DNA from: Anthonomus grandis grandis
Lineage: Eukaryota; Arthropoda; Insecta; Coleoptera; Curculionidae
DNA length: 64,000 nucleotides
Reading direction: 5' to 3'
Assembly (NCBI RefSeq): GCF_022605725.1
Contig: NC_065552.1
Span: 16,696,785-16,760,784, forward strand
Part shown: in pieces, positions 11,218 through 23,800 of the stretch
How the letters are laid out: each line of letters starts with the position of its first letter
Numbering within the stretch: the first letter of the stretch is position 1
Translations under genes and position numbers: made by a program
The notes under the pieces: model-generated
Database searches by the model: none
Told to the model about the DNA's origin: nothing
What the model saw: the letters and a program-made list of their open reading frames with translations, nothing else

Positions 11218-11469
11218 TATGTAGCTGGATATTTTGCATATAAAATAATAGAAAAAATTAAGTGTGAAAACAATTGAGGAATTTTTGATACAGGAATCTA
11301 ATCTTAACGATGAAAAATAACTTTAAGATGAAAATGACTTAACTCAACACCCACTCAAAGACAAGGCCTTGAATATCAGATTAAATATTATGGTGTAATA
11401 TTAAATGCAGACTCCCAACGCCCCTACATCTGCACCAACATATGTATTTAGGTAATTATAATAATTTTT

Positions 11470-13313
11470 TTATACCATCAAGTAGTAAATTTTTTTATTA
11501 TATACACATAAATATACATATATTGACTTTAAAAGCTTAAAAAGCTTATCATACTCCAGTTCATGTAATTTTTTAATTGCAGAAAAAGAAGCACATTTTT
11601 TCTTCAAAGTGTCAAAATCAGGAAAATAAAATTTTCGGTCTGGTTTAGAGTTAAGCCAATTATTAAATACACATTTAAGTAAGTGAACTGTGTCAAATAG
11701 GTAAAATAGTGGTCTCTGATTATCTATGGGATGAGGATAAACAATGCTAAGTTGGTCTGCAGTAGAAAAATGACTCATGGCTTTCCCGTTAATGGCAATA
11801 TTATCACTTGTTTATATCACTTGTATTAACACAAAAAACTATGTACCCAATCTCTTCTAAATTTTCAATAATTGTCTTAATAAAATTATGAAGTATGTCT
11901 GATGTAATTTTGGAGATGGGAGCTATGTGAACTTCTTCCTTAAAGCTGGAACACACATTTGTAATCATAAAAGTAAATGCCGAGGAAGCTAGAGACTTAT
12001 TATTGACTGATGTTCCAGTAATATTACCGCCTTTATAGTCCATGTAAGGGCCAATATGAATTTCATCAAAAAGTAGTGTCACAAATCTCTCATGAGCCTT
12101 TAGTAAACTAAACACATTTCGGGCATAAGTTAAAAACATTTTTTTTTCATCTATGTGGAGATCGGTCATGTGTTTGTTACAAATACCCATTATAGTTTGA
12201 GTATGATATTTGGTAAAATTAGGGATCCATAATCTCTTAAATACTTGTACGCATGAGGACTAATAGTATAGATTATAGAAGTCAAAATTATTGTACTACT
12301 TGAAAATCTGTACCTTTCCTTTGCAGTTGTAAGCAAAGCTAATTGTTCACAAATAAAATCTAAAGTATGCACTATTTTGTTGTCTTCAATGTTTTAAAAA
12401 CTTTTTAGTATGTTTGACACAAAATCGAACACACGTTTTATTTTATTTATGTCATTTGATGGTTTGACATGATCGAGAATAGTATTGCCAAGGGTATTGG
12501 TAGCAGTATTTGGATTTAAGTCACAGTCGGAGTTGTCATTATTGGTAACATTTTCCTCCAAAGGCAGGGTAATAATAGTAAGGTATATTGCTTCATAAGT
12601 ATTGCATATAAATCATCTAAACTATGGGAAGTATATAGAGTTTTAAATTTTGATGTTAAAACACAAACTGGCTCGTTATATAAAAAAGTTTCAACTTTTA
12701 AATTAAAATTACAATAACAATTGCCCAATTAATGCATGGACCAGGTGTGTATTCAATTTTAAAAATTGTGAGCTTTTTGCTGTCTTGAGACTCACTGTGA
12801 GCAGTAAACCAATCTTTCGGTAGTTAAAAGCAGACAGTTTTTCAATAAACTCTTCAAAACTGTCAAAATTATTTTGTTTCTCATGCTCGCCAAAGTCAAT
12901 TTTGCTTAATTCAAGGGCTTTTGGTAAATTCAACTCGTCAATATTTTTAAATCTTTCATCTTTACTTGGCCGTATTTTTATAGTTTTTGACAAATAACTA
13001 GGGCAATTTAAAAAAATAAAAATAAAATAAAAATAGATGGTGATGATGGTCTTCTCTTAGCCGTGGTTTTAGTAATTCTATTGTAAAAATTTGACCTGTG
13101 TTGGAATCTTGAACTTGAGTACTCTTTATTATACTACCTTCAGGAAAATGAGCTTCACATAGTTTGGTGTTGTTTGTGGGCTCAAAGTCATCTGTGTATG
13201 GCTTTTACCCATTTTCGCCTTAGATTTATATGCTTAGGAAAACCGAAGACATGCACTTTAGGTCCGTTTTTATAGTTTCCGTTACAACCCGGAACACAAC
13301 ACTTTTGAAGCAT
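11470..13313 (-). pseudogene. P-element-like THAP transposase (second lineage)
   Basis: The ATG at 13,313 opens a THAP domain: MLQKCCVPGCNGNYKNG, then KVHVFGFPKHINLRRKWVKA, and after a frameshift near 13,190 CEAHFPEG, so all C2CH ligands are recognisable. Further down, 12,190-11,804 gives FVTLLFDEIHIGPYMDYKGG, with the acidic catalytic-type block, and VHIAPISKITSDILHNFIK. 11,778-11,470 gives RPLFYLFDTVHLLKCVFNNWL, the P-type FD.PH-like block. Several frame changes and stops separate these blocks, so it is a pseudogene. It differs strongly from copy A and from the element at 28,296-30,046, so it is a separate P lineage. The TE limits were not resolved. Confidence 0.7.
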
Positions 13314-14089
13314 ATTTACACTCTTATTTAATTACAACTCTATTTATACTCATTCTTATTAACTACAACTCTACAAGCCGAACTAGGAGAAAAACATAAA
13401 ATTAAACATGAACTAAATTATTAAAGTCTGATATAAACAAATAAAACCGCGGCGCCGCCGAAGAACCGGTTTTTCCGAGGATTTTTCTAGTCCGAAAATA
13501 CGAATTAAAAGTACGCGAAGAGTTTACATAAATATAACATACACGTTTCGCGGAAATAAACAGTTCCGATTTTAGAAAAAAACACAAAAACGAGCTAATG
13601 TTTACTGCGGATCTCGTCAGAAATACCGGCAACCACAGAACATAAATATAAACAACCTAACCTCTCGTTTCATCAGGTGGCACAACTAGTAGATGCGCCG
13701 TTGTCAGATTTATATAGAAAGAACTCCTATTGCCAAGTAACAAGGTATTAGATAAATGATAAAATTTGAAAAAATGGAAGTTTAAATTATAAAAAGAGAA
13801 ATAAGGATGCACTCTTTTTTTTTAACTAAATTGTAAAGTAAGAGCAGTTAAAGATATAGATTTAATTATTTTAAGATAATAATAGAGCATCCTAACGTTC
13901 ACGGCAATCTGCAAAGTCTGGCAGCGTTGCAGGCAGCCTTCCGTGGATGAACAACGGCAGCGTCTGACAACAACTGAACAACTGAATTCACAACTGAATT
14001 CACGCGAAAATCAACCCGAAGTGCATGGCCCAAACGCGTGAGGCCACGAGCAAAATTTTTGGGAGCGCTTTGTCCTTTTGTAGAGGTGT
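13314..14089. other. No gene seen, with GC-richer patch
   Basis: No coding signal was found. A GC-richer patch at 13,440-13,500 (CCGCGGCGCCGCC) contrasts with the surroundings and may be the 5' end of the minus-strand P element. A short tandem CAACTGAATTCA unit occurs near 13,976-13,999. Confidence 0.4.
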
Positions 14090-14165
14090 TGTTGGCGAAA
14101 CACGTGTAATCATTTGACTTAAATTTAATAAATTTGAGACCTGTGACTTAGAGTTTATTTCATTA
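14090..14165 (+). repeat. Penelope-type terminal segment, inverse of 4,310-4,380
   Basis: GGCGAAACACGTGTAATC followed by AAATTTGAGACCTGTGACTT is the reverse complement of the segment at 4,310-4,380. It is a detached end of the same Penelope family. Confidence 0.65.
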
Positions 14166-14630
14166 CTATTTAAGAGAGAAATAGTTGATTCAGAATTCCA
14201 TATTTTATTCTTCACTTTCGAAAAACTGATTTGCAGAAAGAAAGAACAAATTTCTTATATTATATAATTGTTTTTGGTAATATTCCACAGGTTATACCTA
14301 CAGGTTAATTTAACCACAAGTACAAGTAAATTTTATAAACATATTACATTTTTATTCAATTCATTTTTATTAAAATGTTTAGTTTTTATTAATAGATATT
14401 GCAATAGCTGTTATTTTTTTTTTATTAATTTTTGTGATTTTATCAAAATAAATATAGAAATATATTAAAATTACTAAATTATCAAGAAAAGAGAGAAATC
14501 AGTTTGTTTCAAATAAAGGCTTTTACCACTTTATACTTGTTTCACCAGAAGCCAAAGCATTTTTTTAAATAATATATTCTCTACATAATATAGCCATTTT
14601 TCATAGTATATCCTATATTTTAGGTTTTAC

Positions 14631-14803
14631 CTTGAGATCGTCCCCATTTAATGGTTATTCTCCGGCCTCCTAAAATAAGTTTATTAAATGTTTTTTCGGC
14701 AGCGGTTTCAGCTGCAGACCTAGTAGTGAACTGAACAAAGGCACATTGCTGTTTCGGCACCAAAGTTATTAGGCGAATTTCACCATATTGGTAAAAATGA
14801 TCC
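14631..14803 (-). CDS. RBM22: RBM22 exon 6 (RRM)
   Basis: Encodes HFYQYGEIRLITLVPKQQ, the RNP1 block CAFVQFTTRSAAETAAEK and ITIKWGRSQ. It ends in phase 1 at GTAAAACC; the following exon is not in the visible sequence. Confidence 0.93.
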
Positions 14804-17800
14804 CTAAAAAAAAGAGTTTTCTTTTCAAAATTCCGAAATATGCAAAGGACCGCTATTAAAAAATATATTGCTTTTTAAACAGTCATACCTGATATCACCT
14901 TCTGTCAACGTTCCTAAATTTCCCAAATATAAAGTTGTTATAGTTTTATCATCAGGAGGTTCTAAAGTCGGCATGGAAGCCGCTCTTTTCAGCAACTTAT
15001 CTGCTACGGGATCATTAACACCATAGTAACGATCCTTAATATTTTGATCAGCCAAAGGGTCATCTGGATCAGTTGGTTTTTCATGCCTGTAAGGGCACTC
15101 CTCGCCTAAAATAAGGAAAAGAAAAAGATTAAATAAAACATTTACAAATATAAAACAATACCCTTACCTCTTCTGCATTCTCCTTTAACCCAAAATGAAC
15201 ATACATGAGGCCTATTTCTTTTATAATAAGGAGCTGTTCTAGCCAATCTCATAAGCAAATCATTTGACTCGTTAGTTTTGGAATTAACTAAACTACCATC
15301 TGCTTTTCCTAACTAAAACATAAATGTTCTTACATACATTTACATATATACCTGATTACAATTTTATTTTTGCTGTAACATACCTCTCTTTCCATATTCT
15401 GGATGTAATATTCTTTGTTGACATCACTTTTTGGAAGATCATCCTTAATTTTTAATGCAGCATCCCTGACTTGAATAGGTAAACCATATTCTAAATCCAG
15501 AAGGCAGGTCTGACATACATTTTTCAATTTGCTACAAGTTTGACAAACTTCTGTTTTCTTAAAACGCATTCTGGCACCTAAAAATACACAATGTTAGTAA
15601 TTCAAACAATAAATAATAGAAAATTTTCTTACAAGATATTTAAAGGAAAAACCAGAATTTATTATAGACTATTAATAATTGCCAACTTTAACCTAAACCT
15701 TATGGAAAGTATGGCAACACTGCAAAATATTTCTTCATTTTTATTTATCAAAAACATGTAGTAAATTATTACTTATGTTTTTTTTTGTAAATTAGTAGTT
15801 AAAATAAATAAATAAATAAATACATATGGTAGCGTACAGGGTCTACTGTTCCCTCCAAACCAAGAAAAGAAAACACTCTAATCATAGTTCATTTGAACAT
15901 GTATCATTTATTTATCTTCTTTTGAATATTAGCATATATTCTGCATATACCGGGTGACACAGAAAAAAGGGAACACTAAATAACTTGTTACTTTTCAAGA
16001 TAAACAAATGCAATTTAGTGAAGAAATACCATAGTCCATACTTGCAGTGGAGTCGTAGGTTAAGGTAAAATGAAAATCCTTCAGTCTCCCTCCACTTATT
16101 TAAACATTTAGTTAGCTTAAAATTCCCTGTTTTGTGTGTACATGTTTTGGACACAGTGGTGTCCATCATCAGGGGGTACTAAAAGGAAATAGTTCCGAAC
16201 AAAAAGACAAACAGACACAGAAAAACTTAAAAAATTAATATAAGGTACACCTACAAAGGTTTAAAATTGGTAACAGGCACACGCCCCAGAGTTTGATTAC
16301 ATATCAAAAACCCTCTATTTATTACTATTATTTTTTTCAATTTTAATTTTTTATTTTCATTTGTTTAAATTCTGTTGTTGACAAGCAAGAGGAGAGCAGG
16401 AGGTTCATAGAGCAACATATTAGATTGCGCGGTTAACCTAATGATTCGTACGCTGTGGAGGAGGAAAGCAACGGATAAGTACTACACAAAAGAAATTGTA
16501 AAGGGTAAGAACAATGTATTAAGAGACTATTAAGAGACGATGAAGAGTTAAGACACAGTGAGTTGAAAACGTGAGTACAAGAATGATGTACTTAATCATT
16601 AACACAGTAATGGTGGTTGTTTTGTGTAGCTTTATTTATTTTGAGTATTTCTAACAGATCAAGTTTGTTGCTTTTCCAGCAGAAATGTAAAAGCTTTAAG
16701 TCAGTAGCTAGATTAAAACTGTGCTTGCTAGTATAAACATGTCTTGCAAAGTTAGATTTGATGCTTGTAGGGCAAATATGTCGGTTCTTGCTCTTCTCAA
16801 TCTCCCTACAATGTTCAGTGATACGTGTAGAAAACCTTCTCCTAGTCTGTTCAATGTAAAATGCATTGCAATACTCACTCGAGCACCCCATCTGATAGAC
16901 TCCTGATTTTTGTTCTGGCGGGATTTTTTCCTTACAGCTGATAACAAAGGATCTTAATGTATGTTTAGTTTGAAAGCTAGTATTGATGTTATGTGAAGTA
17001 AATATATTTTTGATTTGGTATGAAACCATACCCCAAAAGGGGATTGGATAATATTTTTGATCATCTGATTGTTTGATTATCAGATTTTTATTTAAATGTT
17101 TATTTAAAAGTTTCATTCATCAATAAATTTTATTGATTAATTTTAAGGGAAAATTGTTGTTGTTGTTAGAAGCTATTTGTTTTATAATATTTAACTCTGT
17201 GTTGAAGTCAGCTTTATCTAGGGGAATCGAGAAAAGTCTAGATTAGTAGGAATGGAAAGCTGCGAATTTCTGGCTATTAGGGTGATTTGAGTTATAAGGG
17301 ATGGTACTGTCAGTGGATGTAGGCTTACGGAATATTGAAAATTTGATCTTATTGTTTATACGTGTTAGTTTAAGATCTAAAAATGTTAAATATTCGTTAG
17401 TTTCAATTTTAAAAGTAAAATTTATGCATGAGTGTAAAGAATTTAAGAACGTAATACAATTTTGAAGGTCGGAGGGGCTACCCTTAAAAATGGCAAAAAT
17501 GTCATCCATATATCGTTTGATAAAGAAAATGTGTTGAAAGAGGGGACTATTTTTTATTTTATTTTCCAAGTCTGATATAAACAATTCAGCTAAAACCCAT
17601 TGCGACACCTGAGCTTTGTAGTATTTATAGTTAAATTAAAAAAAAAAATTGTTGTATAACTAAGTCAACCAGAAGACAAAAGTTGTTAATATGGATTTTC
17701 TCAAGATCAGTATTTTTTTAAAGTAAGTCTACAACTAAAGGTAAACAGTCCTCAAGAGGAATGCTAGGGAAGAGGTTAGAAACATCAAAAGCTACGAGAA

Positions 17801-20800
17801 AGGATGAATCGGGTAGAATGATATCTTTGAACTCTTGAGCTAGTTGAGTGGAATTTATTAGAATAGAATTTTTTTTTTTTAATAGAAAATGAGCTTTTAA
17901 ACTTAGTGAGATAAAGTAGGGTGTGGTTGAGCCAAGAACTCAGCTTGTCACATGGACAGCCACAATAAGAAACCACTGGACGAATAGGCATGTCATGCTT
18001 GTAGATCTTGGGCAAGCCGTACAACAAAGGGATGGACAGATTGATAGGTATGAGTTGAAATTTATTTGTGTTAAAATATTCTAAAGTTGTTTTTACTTGT
18101 TTTAATGTATTTTTAAATTTAATCAAAAATTTGTCAGAAGGATAGAGGTTGACAACAGAAAAATTATCTGTGGACAAGAAGATTTCAACTTTTTCAACAT
18201 AACTCCAACACTAGAATCACTGCTCACTGTGCCTCTCAGGTGGATAACATCTTTACAAATATGAACTCAAGTGTTGTCATATCTTCTGAAGTCCTTGTTT
18301 CTAATCTGTCTGATCAATATCCTCAAACTTTTGTTTTTAAGAGACAGATGGAGGTTCCCCAATGTGGTATGGTTGTGAAGCGACGAAAATTCTCAACACA
18401 CAACATGAATCGATTTTACAATATGCTGATGTCGGAGGCATGGGAGGAGGTCTATTCTGCTGAAGAAGTTGAAGGAAAATATAATACTTTCTTTCGTATT
18501 CTCTTCTATTATTTTGATTTGGCTTTTCCAATGTGTACGACTAGGTTGAAAAATAAGAAGCCAACCTGGATTACACCAAAGATAAAAGATAGAGATAAAA
18601 AGATATTTAAACTACATAAAAGATCTCTATGTTTGGTACAAATATACTAATTCTAGGGAACACTACGTTACATACAAACATGAAAGAAAACAATATCGAC
18701 GTTACATCTCCTCTTATAAAAAGTCTATAAATGATAACAAAATCCAAAATTCAAAAAACAAGATAAAATCAGCATGGTCAATCATAAAATCTGAGTCAGG
18801 TAAAAATAAAACTAACAACAATATTGTTTTAAGGGAAGATGGTCAGTCCATTGAAAACCCAGCTTTAATCACCGAATTATTTGCTAAACATTTTACTCTT
18901 GACCATCAACAAAGCTGTAACTCCAATATACATGACTTGCATAATGATTATCCAACCATATTTCTAAATCCTGTTAATTCTCAGGATATCGATATTCTAA
19001 GATATTGATGAACCTTCCAAATAAATTTTCCTCTGGCTTGGATGAAATTCCGGTATTCGTCTTAAAGTTTGTTGGGATTCACTTAGCCGGACCCATTTCC
19101 AATGTGATCAATGAGAGTCTTTCTACCCAAATTTTTCCTTCTGCTCTTAAGCGGGCAAAAGTAGTGCCTGTTTTTAAGAAGGGAGAAAAAACGAATATTG
19201 CCAACTATCGGCCAATATCCGTATTACCATCCATATCGAAGGTATTTGAAAGGGTTATCTATCAAATAGTTATGAATTATTTAACTCACCATCAAATAAT
19301 AATTAAACACCAATACGGATTCGTTCCCAAAAGATCGACGGAAATGGCCATTTATAGTGCAATAAAATATATTATGGAGAATCTTGAGAGAAAGGCCAGT
19401 GTAGCTGGACTGTATTTCGATTTGTCTAAGGCGTTTGACACGGTTGACCATTCTTCTGTACATCCTGGACATCCTGAAACGGTATGGCATCAGGGATGCA
19501 GCATCTAAATTACTCAGTTCATATCTAGAGCAAAGAGAACAAATAGTTTGTGTGACACATTCCGGCTCACCAACGTTTTCCCGCCCCCAAATTATAGGAA
19601 GAGGTGTGCCTCAGGGCTCAATCTTGGGACCTGTGCTCTTCCTATTATATGTCAATGGCTTGCCTGAGCTGTTCCCTTCTGATATGATTTGTCAATTCGC
19701 CGACGACACATCAGTTATAGTTGCCAGGAAGACAGTGGCAGATCTTTCACGGGGCTGCTCATCCGCAGTGGAGCGCATGAGGACCTGGTGTCTGGACAGT
19801 AAGTTGTCTTTAAACTGGTAAAACGGGGTTGATTAATTTTTTGAAGGCCAATATTGTCTCAGAATCTCTACTTGTGTGGTCTGGTGGGCAGTCAATCCCT
19901 GTAGCCAATAGTATTAAATTCTTAGGAATTGACTTAACAAGTTAGACATAGATTTAAATTGGGAGAAACATTAAAAACCTTTATTCCAGATTAGCTAGCT
20001 TGTGCAGATTGATTAGAAGATTAAGGGATGTAGTGTCTGAGGTATCTCTTCGCCTATTTTATTTCGTACAGGTACAGTCGATCTTACAATATGGTATCTG
20101 TTTCTGGGGATCTTCAAGAGGAGCTCTAGATATATTTAGAATGCAAAAGCGTATCATTCGTTGTTTATTGGGCATGACCTACAGAACTTCCTGTAGACCT
20201 TACTTCTGCAAACTAAAAATACTCACCCTTCCCTCCTTATACTTTTCTTCCTTGGTGTTATTTGTGAAGAGACACAATCATTTGTTTGTTGAGAATAGGG
20301 CAATGTACGCTGAGGATGTGACTATGATTACACGACATAGAAGCGATCTCCGCATTCCATTGCATAATTCAGCTTACTATGAAAGAGGTTCTCATTATAT
20401 GGCCATCAGGGCTTATAGAATGCTACCTGCTGATATTAGAAGCATTCCAATACAGTCCAATTTAAAAAAGCTGTTTACCACTGGTTGCAGATTAAATGTT
20501 TTTATAATTTTACTTTTGGATAATAATAATTTTAACTTGTGTTAGATATTTAGAATATTTATTTTAAATTTTGTTATTTTATTTATATAAGTATATTGCC
20601 TCTATGAATTCTAGATAAGAAAAATTTATGTACCCTATGGGAGCTAGATCCTCCTTTGTATGACGTTGCTTTGTCGTCCTGTATACGATTTTGTTGGCAA
20701 ATAAAGGATATTATTATTATATTGAACTCTGTCCAAGATCACAAAACAAGTGCCCTTGTCTGCTTTAGTTAAGGTCAAGTTATTAGTAGTGATCTCAGTA

Positions 20801-23800
20801 ATCTTTCAAAAATCATAGAGAAATGCATGAAACTTAGACTTAATGAGTTTTTAGAAAAAAATTATTTTTTGTTACAATTTCAATTTGGATTTAAACAAAA
20901 TAAAAGTACAGAAGATGCGGTGAATTGTATTACAGAACAGATGAGGTGCATGGCAATATTTCTGGACCTCAGCAAAGCGTTCGACACTGTGATGATATTC
21001 TGCTAAAAAAACTGGAAAATATTGGGATTCGAGGGATCCCTTACAGCCTGTTTGAAAGTTACATTAACCAAAGAACACAAAGCACCAAAATATATGGATG
21101 CCACAGGGAACTGTCCTTGGACTGGTATTGTTCTCTATAAATGTTAATGAGTTGTTGCAGTTGTTACCTAATGTCAGCATGGTGTGTTTTCCAGATGATA
21201 CCGCAATAATGATTAAGGAAAAGCCTTGGAAGGATGTAAAGACTGTTGCAGAGTCTTCCATGAAAAAAATCAAAACTTGCCTTGGTTTAAATTATTTAAC
21301 ACTAAACTCAGAAAAGTCAAGCTTTTTATGCTTTTCTGTCGATTCAAGAACATCTCGCATATTAAAAGAGATCACATTACACGAAAACAAAATTGTTTAT
21401 TTATTCACTTCTCATGTCCATACAATAATTGTTTACATATGTCAATAAAGTGAGACAACAATCATACTTGATAATAATTTAAAATTATCCATAAAATGTA
21501 CAATTTGATAACTACACTTACATAAAATACAGAATTTAAAATTAATTACCTTAATGATTCTTCAAGAACTCATTAGTGCTGTAATAAGACTTAGTAACCA
21601 ATATGCTAGTATATTTTTAACTTAATTTTTTTATATCAAGACCTCTGACCTCTCTTGGCAGCCTATTGTGAAATTTCATAGCCAGAAATTCCAGCCCATT
21701 TTGGCATTTGTCTAATCTGCGATATGGCAACGAGTGCTGTTCTATCCCCATGTGGATCTGGATATGTTATTTGTTCAAGAGTGTTGTTCCTGAACCAGCA
21801 CTCAACTGAGCATCAGACACCCTATAAACAGTTTCCTCAAAAGTGTTACCTCTCACAGATACAGAGGTGTCATCATCAAATAAGACCTACTTTCCTATTT
21901 CATTGACAAGTGGAAGGTTATTTATTTCAATTTGAAAGACATATTGATGAGAAAAAGGAGTAGTCCCAGAACATTGAGGCATGACATGAGTAATTTGCCT
22001 TGAAGATTATAATATACCATTAACCTCAACAACCTGTGAGAGTTCCCTTAAATATGATTTTATCAGTTTATGAAACAGGAGATGCAATACAGACTTGAAA
22101 GCCTTGATAAAAAAAATGGTATTTACATATCTTCCAGTTTCAAAGCCTTAGTAATGAAAGATACCAGATGCCTTTTTCCTTAGATATCTGGAATAGTACA
22201 TTCTTCAATACATCTATTACTTATTACTTATCTTATTACTTATTTTAGTAATAGTTGAAACCAACAATTCTCTCAATTTTAAGACACTGACTGAAAGTCA
22301 AAATTCTGCTATTTTTATTCTGTATCCTAGTAAAAATGTGTTGTATTTTTATAAAAGAGAATTCTTTGATGTAAAAAGGTGACTGGGTGTAAGTGTAATA
22401 TTAGTGTTATTAGTTTTGAATAAGTTAGGAACAACATTCACAAGAAACTTATTAAATTCAGCTAAGGTAAAATTGGGTGTTATCTGTTAACTTTTTTCCG
22501 ACTATTTTTGTAATTATTTATTATGCCCTATGTATATTTGGACTTATTCCTGGCATTCTAAATAAGGATGTTATTATAGATGTATTTTACAGTAATGATA
22601 ACTTTTTGTATTGTTTCTTATATTCCTTTTTTACATTAATATTTATCTATAGTCTAGAATTAGTTTTTGCAGCCTCAGAAACAAAAAACAACTACTCATA
22701 TTTTTTAAATCATTATTAAACCAACTTTGTTTAATTTTTGTACAATTAGGAGAATCTAAATTGTCTTTTTAGAAAAAGAATTTTTAAATGCATTTCCTAG
22801 TATTGAATAACAACAACATTTACATTCAAACTTTTATCAGAAATAAAGTTTGAAGATACTATTCAAAGAAATATTCAAATCAGTTAAAAAAATAGCAATA
22901 TTTCAACAATTTTTTCAACTGACATAATTCCGGCAGTAAAATGTACACAATGTAAAGCTCTGGATTGTGAGTTTTTTATCTAAGGTTTTTTTGTCAATAC
23001 TTCAGTCAGACAGATAATTTGTATGTCTTGGTCAACCAGCTAGGCTTCTAGGGGATCTATTTTTGTGTTCAATGTGATTAATTATTTGTGTAAAAGGTCT
23101 TAAATGATCGCTTATTAGTTAATTCATCAATGTTAGGGGCTGTCATCTCAAGCCTAAAAAAATGATTAACTGATATGCCAGTAGGTCATTCTAAAGGGTT
23201 CATAATTGAGTCCATTGTGTCTCTGGTTTCTCCTGCCTTAAAGGAACTTTTAAATTTATCCTTGAGAGTCTTCAGCTATTCGCATTCAGCATCAATGCAT
23301 AAGTTCTTATTTATATATTTCTTTATTTGCTCATGGGTAGTTTGTGAATATCTGTGTTGGCCTTAGTTCCCCTTACTGGGACTAAGCCTTCAGAAAAGGG
23401 ATTTTTAAAAGTTTTTCTTAACAACCATTGCCTAGCTCGTATTTTCCTCCCCACTTTTTTGTCAAAAATTTATTTTCCTTTTCTAAATCACCCATTAAGA
23501 TTTTGTTGGAATTGGAACATCTGTATACAAGAACTGAACAAAAAACTTAATTTTGTGATACTTAAATCATTTTTAACATAAATGCAATACATAAATCCTT
23601 AAACAGCTCTTTTAACAATTACCCTTTAAATTATTTCTCACAAAAAAATTTAGTCTATAGAGTTGTAACCTTCATAAATTAATTTAGTTATTCATTCTTA
23701 ATATCTGCACAAATTATTAAAACCCCATAAGCATTATAATGCATGACAAGGCCTAACAAATTTTAAGAGATAAATTTTTACAATACTTCTAGCTAGAGTT

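Larger units (their letters stand above)
5930..11300 (+). mobile_element. P-superfamily (THAP) transposon, copy A, split by a mariner
   Basis: This is a decayed P-type transposon. It contains a THAP zinc-finger exon at 6,134, transposase exons to 9,240, an intron carrying a foldback-family sequence, and a mariner at 9,291-11,217. The last piece, 11,218-11,300, matches the uninterrupted copy at 48,060-48,150 on the other strand. That places the mariner insertion at a TA inside this element. The 5' limit is inferred from where Penelope similarity stops; I did not find the terminal repeats. Confidence 0.6.
16020..20795 (-). mobile_element. Penelope-like element (copy 2), split by a LINE
   Basis: A minus-strand Penelope element extends from its 3' end near 16,020 through GIY-YIG and RT regions to 18,204. 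It then resumes at 20,722-20,790, where the minus strand reads LTKADKGTCFVILDRVQ, the Penelope KADKG block that normally lies just upstream of the RT segment at 18,204. The LINE at 18,205-20,721 sits exactly between. The 3' end carries CTGATGATGGACACC with a hairpin at 16,145-16,185. Confidence 0.8.

Noticed and set aside
22477..22719. Plus-strand hydrophobic frame resembling a membrane protein
   Set aside because: Phe/Ile/Tyr-rich translation of AT-rich intron sequence; no homologous motif and no splice context.
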